A DNA stretch of 64,000 bases from Lachnospiraceae bacterium (GTDB lineage: Bacteria; Bacillota; Clostridia; Lachnospirales; Lachnospiraceae), in assembly GCA_029224965.1 (NCBI GenBank), contig JAQXVO010000023.1, positions 1 to 64,000 of the forward strand, written 5' to 3'. Positions 10,714 to 18,779 of this stretch are shown here, in pieces. The notes under the pieces were generated by a model, which was given only the letters and a program-made list of their open reading frames with translations, was not told the origin of the DNA and ran no database searches. Position 1 is the first letter of the stretch; each line of letters opens with the position of its first letter. The position numbers and the translations under genes are program-made.

Positions 10714-10762
10714 GTCGTCAGCGTGCAGGGGTTCTTGCCCCTTTTTCGCTGACGGCTTTTTT
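10714..10762 (+). promoter_or_regulatory. pyrG leader intrinsic terminator (attenuator)
   Basis: GTCGTCAGCG/CGCTGACGGC 10-bp stem with inner GGGG/CCCC hairpin, followed by TTTTTT, about 33 nt upstream of the pyrG ATG. Confidence 0.78.
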
Positions 10763-10794
10763 ATTTGTATCTAGGAAAGTAGAAAGGACTAGAA

Positions 10795-12408
10795 ATGATC
10801 AAGTACGTATTCGTAACAGGCGGCGTTGTCTCCGGCCTCGGCAAAGGAATTACAGCAGCCTCTCTGGGACGCCTCTTAAAGGCCCGGGGATACCGTGTCA
10901 CCATGCAGAAATTTGATCCCTACATCAATGTGGATCCCGGCACCATGAACCCCATCCAGCACGGCGAAGTCTTCGTCACAGACGACGGCACGGAGACCGA
11001 CCTGGATCTGGGCCACTATGAGCGTTTCATCGACGAATCCCTTGACCATAACGCCAATGTCACCTCCGGTAAGATCTACTGGTCCGTTCTCAACAAGGAG
11101 CGGCACGGCGACTACGGCGGAGGCACCGTACAGGTCATTCCCCACATCACAAACGAGATCAAGTCCCGCTTCTACCGGAGCGAGGATCCAAAGGAAGACC
11201 GGATCGCCATCATCGAGGTCGGCGGTACGGTCGGTGATATCGAGAGTCAGCCCTTCCTCGAGGCCATTCGTCAGTTCCAGCACGATATCGGAAGAGAGAA
11301 CGCCATCATGATCCATGTGACTCTCATCCCCTATCTCCGCGTCTCTCAGGAAATGAAGACCAAGCCGACGCAGATGTCCGTAAAGAAATGTCTGGAAATC
11401 GGAATTCAGCCGGATATCCTGGTCTGCCGGACCGAATATCCTCTGCCCCAATCCATGAAGGACAAGATTGCCCTCTTCTGTAATGTCCAGAGCGATCACG
11501 TGATTCAGAACCTGGATGCTCCGTCTCTCTACAGCGTTCCTCTTCTTATGGAAAAGGAAAACCTGGCCGGAGCAGTCCTCGAATGCCTGAATCTTCCCAA
11601 CCCGGAGCCGACCGGCTTAAAGGAATGGGAAGAAATGGTAGACCGCGAGCATCATCCCAAGCAGGAAACCGAGATCGCCATTGTCGGTAAGTACATTACC
11701 CTCCATGATGCCTATCTCTCCGTTGTCGAAGCCCTGGCCCACGGCGGCATTGCCACCCAGACCAAGGTTCATATCCGCTGGGTGGATTCGGAAGAGGTTG
11801 AGAAGCAAGGTGCCGATGCCCTCCTGAACGGTGTCTCCGGAATTCTGGTTCCGGGCGGCTTCGGAAACCGCGGTACCGAGGGCATGATCATGGCAGCAAG
11901 CTATGCCAGAGAGAAGAAGATCCCTTACCTCGGCATCTGCCTCGGCATGCAGATGGCAGTCGTTGCCTTCGCCAGAGATATCCTGGGTTATCACGATGCC
12001 AATTCGACCGAATTCGCACCTGATACCCTGCATCCGGTCATCGACCTCATGGCATCCCAGAAGGATATTACCAACCTGGGCGGAACCATGAGACTGGGCG
12101 CTTACCCCTGCGTTCTGGACAAGGATTCTCTTTCCTATAAGCTTTACGGTTCAACGGATATCTCCGAGCGTCACCGTCACAGATATGAGTTTAACAACGA
12201 CTACAGAGACATCATGAATCAGAAGGGCCTCTGCACCGTAGGACTTTCCCCGGATGAACGAATTGTGGAAATGGTCGAATACAAGGATCATCCTTTCTAC
12301 ATCGGCACCCAGGCCCATCCGGAATTCAAGTCACGGCCCAACAAGGCCCATCCGCTCTTCCGCGGACTGGTTCAGGCTGCTGTAGATTATCAGAATCAGA
12401 AGGACTGA
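10795..12408 (+). CDS. pyrG: CTP synthase
   Basis: [20 protein letters not shown]-terminus, GATase motif GICLGMQ. Confidence 0.97.
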   Translation: MIKYVFVTGGVVSGLGKGITAASLGRLLKARGYRVTMQKFDPYINVDPGTMNPIQHGEVFVTDDGTETDLDLGHYERFIDESLDHNANVTSGKIYWSVLNKERHGDYGGGTVQVIPHITNEIKSRFYRSEDPKEDRIAIIEVGGTVGDIESQPFLEAIRQFQHDIGRENAIMIHVTLIPYLRVSQEMKTKPTQMSVKKCLEIGIQPDILVCRTEYPLPQSMKDKIALFCNVQSDHVIQNLDAPSLYSVPLLMEKENLAGAVLECLNLPNPEPTGLKEWEEMVDREHHPKQETEIAIVGKYITLHDAYLSVVEALAHGGIATQTKVHIRWVDSEEVEKQGADALLNGVSGILVPGGFGNRGTEGMIMAASYAREKKIPYLGICLGMQMAVVAFARDILGYHDANSTEFAPDTLHPVIDLMASQKDITNLGGTMRLGAYPCVLDKDSLSYKLYGSTDISERHRHRYEFNNDYRDIMNQKGLCTVGLSPDERIVEMVEYKDHPFYIGTQAHPEFKSRPNKAHPLFRGLVQAAVDYQNQKD

Positions 12409-12481
12409 TTCTGACCATGCGATCCTCTGGTTCATATTGAATCAGAGGATCATTATATATAATCACAAGATGGAGGCTGTC

Positions 12482-13771
12482 ATGGGTTACTACACAAAAG
12501 AAGACATTTTAAAAACAATTGAGGATGAGGACGTCAAATTTATCCGTCTGCAGTTTGCAGACTTCTTCGGCGTTCTTCGGAATATTGCCGTTACCGGAGG
12601 CCAGATTGAGAAGGCCTTGAACGGCAGATGCTCCATTGACGGTTTCCATATCCGCGGAGCCAGGGCCCTTGGCTACCGTCAGATCTATCTGAAACCGGAT
12701 CTTGATACCTTTGCCATCCTGCCCTGGAGACCCCAGCACGGAAAGGTAGCCCGTTTCCTTTGTGACCTCACCGACCGGGAAGGAAATCTCCTGCCGGAAA
12801 GTCCCCGGACCATTCTTCGCCAGCAGCTGAAACGTGCCGAGGATAAGGGCCTCTTCATTGAACTGAATCCGGAATGCGAGTTCTTCCTCTTTGATACCGA
12901 TGAAAACGGACTTCCGACCAACCAGACCAATGAGCAGGCCAAGTACCTTGATATGGCACCTCTGGACTCCGGAGAAAATGCCCGCCGGGACATCATCTTT
13001 GCCCTGGAGGATCTGGGCTTTGAGGTCGAGTCCTCCCATCATGAGGATGCCCCTGCCCAGCATGCGATTTCCTTTAAGAAGGCAACCGGCATCCGTATGG
13101 CAGACCGAATTCTGACCCTTCGGAACACCGTCCGGACCATCGCTGTCCGCCACGGCTTCTATGCCACCTTCATGCCAAAGCCCCGGGCAGACCTGTCCGG
13201 CTCCGCCATGGCTCTGAATGCCTCCTGCCAGATGATCGCAAAGGACTGGTTTACCGATCCTTCCGATCCCAATGGCTTAAGCGAAGACGGCAAGCACTTT
13301 ATCGCCGGCCTTCTGGCCCATATGCGGGGTGCCTGCGCCATCGCCAATCCTATCGTAAATTCCTACAAGCGGTCTATCTTCCGCTTCAGCGATCCCCGGG
13401 GAATCTTCTGGTCTCCCAGCGATTACCGGGCTTCGGTAACCGTATCAAGAAACGAGGATGACCGGACCGTCATCGAATGGGAGCTTCCGGACGGCGCCAC
13501 CAATCCTTATCTCAACATTGCCTACCTTCTGGCCGCAGGCCTGGAAGGCATTGAAAAGAAACTGCCTCTGCCCCAAGCAGACTCTCAGGGCGAGCCCCTT
13601 CCCGAAACCCTGAATGACGCCCTGAAAGCCTTTTCCGAAGACGATTTCTTCCGACAGCTTTACGGTGACAATTACGCATCGGTCTACATTTCCGAAAAGA
13701 AAGCGGAATGGGAGTCCTATGCCAAGGAAGTTACCGACTGGGAGATCCGGGAGTATTTAGGCCGGATCTGA
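12482..13771 (+). CDS. Glutamine synthetase family protein, type I fold, active-site residues degenerate
   Basis: MGYYTKEDILKTIEDEDVKFIRLQFADFFG resembles GSI N-termini; ATG at 12482 after GGAGG; several GSI catalytic motifs altered (see findings). Confidence 0.88.
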   Translation: MGYYTKEDILKTIEDEDVKFIRLQFADFFGVLRNIAVTGGQIEKALNGRCSIDGFHIRGARALGYRQIYLKPDLDTFAILPWRPQHGKVARFLCDLTDREGNLLPESPRTILRQQLKRAEDKGLFIELNPECEFFLFDTDENGLPTNQTNEQAKYLDMAPLDSGENARRDIIFALEDLGFEVESSHHEDAPAQHAISFKKATGIRMADRILTLRNTVRTIAVRHGFYATFMPKPRADLSGSAMALNASCQMIAKDWFTDPSDPNGLSEDGKHFIAGLLAHMRGACAIANPIVNSYKRSIFRFSDPRGIFWSPSDYRASVTVSRNEDDRTVIEWELPDGATNPYLNIAYLLAAGLEGIEKKLPLPQADSQGEPLPETLNDALKAFSEDDFFRQLYGDNYASVYISEKKAEWESYAKEVTDWEIREYLGRI

Positions 13772-13792
13772 CAAAGGCAAAGGAGAGCCACA

Positions 13793-14353
13793 TTGAGTTT
13801 TATTTTGTTGGCTTTTCCGAACGAAACGACATCCGAAAAGATTCGTACTCTTCTCCTTCGCCACGGCTTTGATGACGTCCGGATCGTATCCGGCGGCGGC
13901 GAGGCCCTCCGGGAGATGTCCGAGGACAATACCGGACTCCTGGTCTGTCCGGTCCGCATGAAGGACACCGACTATGTCCACGTTCTTCACCGGATGAGCC
14001 CTTTCTACGAGATACTCCTTCTGGATTCGCCCCGGCACATTTCAGAACGTAAGGAAGAGGATGTCATGGCCCTGTCGGCCCCCATTCATTCCGCTGATCT
14101 CATCGAGACCGTGGACATGATGCTGGGCGGACTGGAATATGTCTATCGTCAGGAAAAGAAGAAAGAAAAGAAAAACAAGAAGCCCAAGCCCCGGTCCGCC
14201 GAAGATCAGAAGCTTCTGGACGAGGCCAAGCTTCTTATAATGGAACGAAACCACATGTCGGAGGCCGAAGCCTTCCGCTTTATGCAGAAGAATTCCATGG
14301 ATATGGGCCGGAGCATGGTGGAAACCGCGCAGATGATACTGGCCTTCCGCTGA
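13793..14353 (+). CDS. ANTAR-domain RNA-binding antiterminator with degenerate receiver domain
   Basis: C-terminal AKLLIMERNHMSEAEAFRFMQKNSMDMGRSMVETAQMIL matches the ANTAR pattern; N-terminal receiver-like region has no phospho-acceptor Asp; TTG start after AAAGGAGAG. Confidence 0.9.
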   Translation: MSFILLAFPNETTSEKIRTLLLRHGFDDVRIVSGGGEALREMSEDNTGLLVCPVRMKDTDYVHVLHRMSPFYEILLLDSPRHISERKEEDVMALSAPIHSADLIETVDMMLGGLEYVYRQEKKKEKKNKKPKPRSAEDQKLLDEAKLLIMERNHMSEAEAFRFMQKNSMDMGRSMVETAQMILAFR

Positions 14354-14549
14354 TGGCTGGTATGTATGTCGATACAAGCCAGTCTGCCTGAGACAGCTGG
14401 TCTGCTGATTCCAGCCAATTCAACAGACCGGTCAGGTAAATATAGACCGATCCCGTCGAAGCAGACCTGTCCGTCGGGGCTTGTCCTGTGATAAAGACTG
14501 GCCTTCCGATAATAAAAGGTATATAACAGAACAAGAAGGAGGAACCTCA

Positions 14550-15389
14550 ATGAAATTTACGAAAATGCATGGCTGCGGCAATGACTATGTCTATGTCGAC
14601 GTCACCAAAAATATGATTCCCCATCCCGAAGAAACTGCCCGCTTTGTCAGCGACCGTCATTTCGGAATCGGCTCCGACGGCCTGATTCTGATTGCAAAGA
14701 GCGACGTGGCTGATTTCCAGATGATTATGTACAATGCCGACGGTTCCCGCGGAAAGATGTGCGGAAACGGCATCCGCTGCGTCGGAAAATATGTCTACGA
14801 CCACGGCATGACCGATAAAACCACGATTAAAGTAGAGACTCTGGCAGGTATCAAGACACTGGTTATGACGCCCGGCCCCGATGGAAAAATCGAGAAGGTC
14901 CGCGTCAATATGGGCGCCCCGATCTTTGAACCCAGACTTGTTCCGGTCAAGTTCGACGGCCCGGAGATGATCAATCAGCCTCTGACCGTTTTAGGAAAAG
15001 AATATTACGGCACTGCCGTTTCCATGGGAAATCCTCACTTTGTCATCTTCTGCGACGAAGATGTAAAGGATCTGGATCTCGAAAAGATCGGTCCACATTT
15101 TGAAAAGAATCCCGTCTTCCCGGAAGGCGTCAATACCGAATTCGTCAATGTCCTTGACCGGACTCATCTTCGTATGAGGGTCTGGGAGCGCGGCTCGGGC
15201 GAGACCCTGGCCTGCGGAACCGGCTCCTGCGCTATCCTTGCCGCTGCCGTAAAGAACGGCCTGAGCGAGCGGACCTGCGACATCGAGCTTGTCGGCGGCC
15301 ATCTCAAGAACACCTGGGACGAAGCCGAGAACACCATCTATATGGAAGGCCCGGCTACGACAGTGTTCTCCGGGACCATTTCCTGTTGA
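14550..15389 (+). CDS. dapF: Diaminopimelate epimerase
   Basis: MKFTKMHGCGNDYVYVD; NADGSRGKMCGNGIRC and ACGTGSCA active-site cysteines; ATG at 14550. Confidence 0.96.
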   Translation: MKFTKMHGCGNDYVYVDVTKNMIPHPEETARFVSDRHFGIGSDGLILIAKSDVADFQMIMYNADGSRGKMCGNGIRCVGKYVYDHGMTDKTTIKVETLAGIKTLVMTPGPDGKIEKVRVNMGAPIFEPRLVPVKFDGPEMINQPLTVLGKEYYGTAVSMGNPHFVIFCDEDVKDLDLEKIGPHFEKNPVFPEGVNTEFVNVLDRTHLRMRVWERGSGETLACGTGSCAILAAAVKNGLSERTCDIELVGGHLKNTWDEAENTIYMEGPATTVFSGTISC

Positions 15390-15658
15390 ATCATTCCGAA
15401 AATACGAAGTCTGAAATCTGAAAAAAATACAGAAAATCCAAAAATCATATGTGAAAAAACAGGTAGCAGAAATTTATATCTGACATAAAGATTGCAGAAA
15501 TTCAGGATCTGAAATTGATCAGCAGGAACTGATCCATTGGAATCTCAGAAATTCGGAAGCAAAATTTAATTGAAACATCAAATGCCAGGGGTCCAGTAAT
15601 GGATTTCTGGCATATAATAACACTATCTGAAAAACCGCCATAAGGAGGAATAAGAATC

Positions 15659-16873
15659 ATGTATAAAATTAACACCAACTACCAGAAGCTGCCCGGCAAC
15701 TATCTCTTCAGCACCGTTGCCAAGAAGGTTGCTGCCTACAAGGAAGCCCATCCCGAAGCTGACCTGATTCGGCTCGGCATCGGCGATGTCACTCTGCCCC
15801 TGGTACCCACCGTCATTGACGCCCTTCATAAGTCCGTCGATGAAATGGGCCACGCCGAGACCTTCCACGGCTATTCTCCGGACCTTGGCTATGCCTTCTT
15901 AAGAGACACCCTGGTAGAAAAGGTCTACAAGCCCCTTCATGCAGAGGTTGCTTCCGATGAGATCTTCATTTCCGATGGTGCCAAGTCCGATTCCGGCAAC
16001 ATCCAGGAGCTCTTCAGCGAAGACAATATCATCGCTGTCACAGATCCTGTCTATCCGGTCTACATTGATTCCAATGTCATGGCAGGCCGCTGCGGAACCT
16101 ATGACAATGCCACCGGCAAGTGGTCCGATGTCGTCTACATGCCCTGCGTAAGAGAGAACAACTTCGTTCCGGACTTCCCCAAGCGGACACCGGACATCAT
16201 CTATCTCTGCAACCCCAACAACCCGACTGGAACCACACTGAACAAGAGCGTCCTTCAGGACTGGGTTGACTATGCAAACCGCGAGCATGCCCTGATCATC
16301 TATGATGCCGCTTACGAATCCTATATCACAGAGGACGACGTTCCTCACTCCATCTACGAGTGCGAGGGAGCACGGACCTGTGCCATCGAGATCCGGTCCT
16401 TCTCCAAGAACGCCGGTTTCACCGGTGTCCGTCTGGGCTTCACCGTCGTTCCCAAGGATCTGGTTCAGAACGGCGCCAGCCTCCACGATATGTGGGCAAG
16501 ACGGCACGGAACCAAGTTCAACGGAGCGCCCTACATTGTTCAGAGAGCCGGCGAAGCCGTCTACTCCGACCAGGGTCAGAAGGAAGTCAAGGAAGAGGTT
16601 GCCTACTACATGAGAAATGCCCATACCATCAAGGCCGGCCTTGCAGATGCAGGCTTTGAGGTCTACGGCGGCATCAACGCTCCATACATCTGGCTGAAGA
16701 CACCGGAAAAAATGACTTCCTGGGAATTCTTCGACTACCTTCTCGACAAGGCTCACGTTGTCGGCACTCCGGGCGCAGGCTTCGGACCGAGCGGTGAAGG
16801 CTACTTCCGGCTGACTGCATTCGGCTCCTACGAGAACACTCTGGCAGCTCTGGAGAGGATCAAGAAGCTCTGA
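15659..16873 (+). CDS. dapL: LL-diaminopimelate aminotransferase
   Basis: MYKINTNYQKLPGNYLFSTVAKKV...; YLCNPNNPTGT and SFSKNAGFTGVRLG PLP motifs. Confidence 0.95.
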   Translation: MYKINTNYQKLPGNYLFSTVAKKVAAYKEAHPEADLIRLGIGDVTLPLVPTVIDALHKSVDEMGHAETFHGYSPDLGYAFLRDTLVEKVYKPLHAEVASDEIFISDGAKSDSGNIQELFSEDNIIAVTDPVYPVYIDSNVMAGRCGTYDNATGKWSDVVYMPCVRENNFVPDFPKRTPDIIYLCNPNNPTGTTLNKSVLQDWVDYANREHALIIYDAAYESYITEDDVPHSIYECEGARTCAIEIRSFSKNAGFTGVRLGFTVVPKDLVQNGASLHDMWARRHGTKFNGAPYIVQRAGEAVYSDQGQKEVKEEVAYYMRNAHTIKAGLADAGFEVYGGINAPYIWLKTPEKMTSWEFFDYLLDKAHVVGTPGAGFGPSGEGYFRLTAFGSYENTLAALERIKKL

Positions 16874-17067
16874 TGTCTGCAAACGCTGAAAGGGAAGATT
16901 ACGAGAATCAGATGTCTGCAAAGGCCGAAGGCGAAGCTTTTGAGGCTCAGATATCTGCAAAGGCCGAAGGCGAAGCTTTTGAGGCTCAGGTATCTGCAAA
17001 GGCCGAAGGCGAAGATCATGAGGCTCGGATATCTGCAAAGGCCGAAGGCGAAGATCATGAGGCTCGG
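16873..17067 (+). repeat. Five tandem 39-bp in-frame units encoding xSAKAEGExxEAx
   Basis: Read directly: atgtctgcaaa..., atgtctgcaaaggccgaaggcgaa..., atatctgc..., gtatctgc..., atatctgc... each 39 bp. Confidence 0.95.
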
Positions 17068-17958
17068 TTGTCTGATAGAACAAGAGGAGCAATCCTTACG
17101 ATCTTCGGCGGCATCTGCTGGGGTCTGTCCGGGTCCATGGGCCAGTATCTCTTCACAAGAGAAGGCATGGATGCCCGCTGGCTGACCCCCATCCGCCTTT
17201 TTATCGCAGGCCTGATTCTCTTTGTCTACTGCCTGATTCGTGAGAAAGAACTGCTCTTTGATATCGTAAAACACAAGCGGACTCTGATTCTCCTCTTCGT
17301 TTATGGAATCCTGGGCGTGTCCTTCTGTCAGCTCACTTATTTCATGACGATCCAGTACTCCTCTGCCGGAGTCGGAACCATCATGCAGGACCTGTCCCCG
17401 GTCATGATCCTTGTCATGACCTGCATCTTTAATAAAAGGCGGCCGCGGTTTCTGGAAATTGCCAGCATCTGCCTGGCCTTTGTCGGGGTCCTTCTGATCA
17501 TCACCCACGGCAACCTGAAGCAGCTGGCCTTTCCGCCCATCGCCATTGTGACCGGTGTCCTCTGCGCCATGGGGGTCTGCGTCTATAACCTGATCGCGCC
17601 GTATCTTACCAACCACTATCCAGTTACGGTCCTCCAGGCCTGGTCCTTTCTGGCCGGCGGCGTCATTGTCGGTCTGGTCACTGGCGGCTTCCGGATTCAC
17701 TACAGCCCTTCACCAGTGGGAATCTTCGGCATCTTCTTTGTCGTTGTGGTCGGAAATATCCTGGCCTTCACTTCTTACATCAAGGGCGTCAGCCTGATCG
17801 GGCCCAGCCGCGGCATCCTCTACGGATTCTCCGAACCCGTAACCGCTGCCCTGATCTCGACCCTGGCCTTCGGATCCGCCTTCGGCTTCTGGGATCTGGT
17901 CGGCTTTGCCTGCATCTTCCTCATGCTCTTTCTGATTTCGAAGAAGAAGACGGTGTGA
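16873..17958 (+). CDS. DMT/EamA-family transporter with N-terminal tandem 13-aa repeats
   Basis: Hydrophobic multi-TM protein from about residue 70 (GAILTIFGGICWGLSGSMGQYLF); start overlaps the dapL stop (TGATG). Confidence 0.85.
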   Translation: MSANAEREDYENQMSAKAEGEAFEAQISAKAEGEAFEAQVSAKAEGEDHEARISAKAEGEDHEARLSDRTRGAILTIFGGICWGLSGSMGQYLFTREGMDARWLTPIRLFIAGLILFVYCLIREKELLFDIVKHKRTLILLFVYGILGVSFCQLTYFMTIQYSSAGVGTIMQDLSPVMILVMTCIFNKRRPRFLEIASICLAFVGVLLIITHGNLKQLAFPPIAIVTGVLCAMGVCVYNLIAPYLTNHYPVTVLQAWSFLAGGVIVGLVTGGFRIHYSPSPVGIFGIFFVVVVGNILAFTSYIKGVSLIGPSRGILYGFSEPVTAALISTLAFGSAFGFWDLVGFACIFLMLFLISKKKTV

Positions 17959-18030
17959 AATATAAGGCATTGCATAAGAATTCCAAAGCCGTTGAAAGGG
18001 ATTTACTTGATTTGGGTAGTTTAAGGGAAT

Positions 18031-18385
18031 CTGGACAACGATTTTGAAGGAAATTTCTATTTCCGTTGTGTTTTAAAATGGCTTAGTGAATCTGGACAAC
18101 GATTTTAAAGGAAATTTCTATTTCCGTTGTGTTTTTACAGCGGCTTATGGATTTAATACAGCGATTTCGAAGGAAATCTTGAATCCCGTTGTATAATTTC
18201 CGAGTTTTCTCAGATTTGTACAGCGATTTTGAAGAAAATCTCCAATCCCGTTGTATGACTACCCGATTCTCCTGGTTTTATACAGCGATTTTGAAAGAAA
18301 TTTTAAATCCCGTTGTATGACAGCCGATTTCCTGGTTTCATGGATCGATTTTGAAGGGAAATCCAAATCCCGATCCATATTCCCT
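18031..18385. repeat. Array of six imperfect palindromic repeat units
   Basis: Units ACAACG/ACAGCG/GGATCG-ATTTTGAAGGAAAT...-CCGTTGT/CGATCC recur about every 61-66 bp. Confidence 0.88.
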
Positions 18386-18410
18386 CCGGATCCCCGGTTG
18401 GGTTCGATAT

Positions 18411-18571
18411 AAGCAATTATTTCAAAAAATGCGCTTTCCATACCTTGGAAAAGGCTGCTTTGGAAGTGAAAGTTCGATATAGAAAAAAGTTTTCAAAAAA
18501 TGCTATAAAACCAGTTTTAAAACACGCATTATTTGAGAAAAGATTGTATATATCGAATTTTCGCCACTTCC
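18411..18571. repeat. 110-bp imperfect inverted repeat (18462-18571) plus partial half-copy (18411-18432)
   Basis: GGAAGTGaaaGTTCGATATA...TTTCAAAAAATGC versus the reverse complement of CGCATTATTTGAGAAAA...TATATCGAATTTTCGCCACTTCC. Confidence 0.8.
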
Positions 18572-18587
18572 GGAGATTTTTTAAGAA

Positions 18588-18637
18588 ACAGGGCACTCCT
18601 CTCCTGCAATTGCAACTGAGAAATGCCCTGTTTTTTA
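18588..18637 (+). terminator. Rho-independent terminator-like hairpin
   Basis: ACAGGGCA...TGCCCTGT followed by TTTTTT. Confidence 0.65.
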
Positions 18638-18642
18638 TGGGA

Positions 18643-18779
18643 AGCTATGTTATTTATTGGAACTATGATCCATTAAAGCTATGCTCTATTAGTACTTTGG
18701 TCTATTAGTACTATGATCTATTGGAACTATGCTCTATCAGTACTATGGTCTATTAGAACTATGGTTTATTAGAACTATT
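18643..18779. repeat. 16-bp minisatellite, about eight units, consensus GWACTATGRTCTATTA
   Basis: gaactatgatccatta / aagctatgctctatta / gtactttggtctatta / gtactatgatctattg / gaactatgctctatca / gtactatggtctatta / gaactatggtttatta. Confidence 0.93.

Noticed and set aside
13775-13790. AAAGGCAAAGGAGAG upstream of the ANTAR gene as a fourth hexaloop element
   Set aside because: No flanking complementary stem; it is better explained as the ribosome-binding region.
15899-17092. 397-aa minus-strand ORF with repeated EPHDLRLRPLQIS units
   Set aside because: The peptide repeat is just the reverse translation of the 39-bp repeat in the DMT gene; the rest is antisense to dapL.
18031-18385. CRISPR array
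   Set aside because: Units are imperfect palindromes with related sequence throughout; no exact repeats separated by unique uniform spacers and no cas genes in the window.
18445-18708. 87-aa plus ORF in the repeat-rich intergenic region
   Set aside because: Overlaps the inverted repeat, terminator and minisatellite; Lys/Phe-rich random-looking sequence without a ribosome-binding site.
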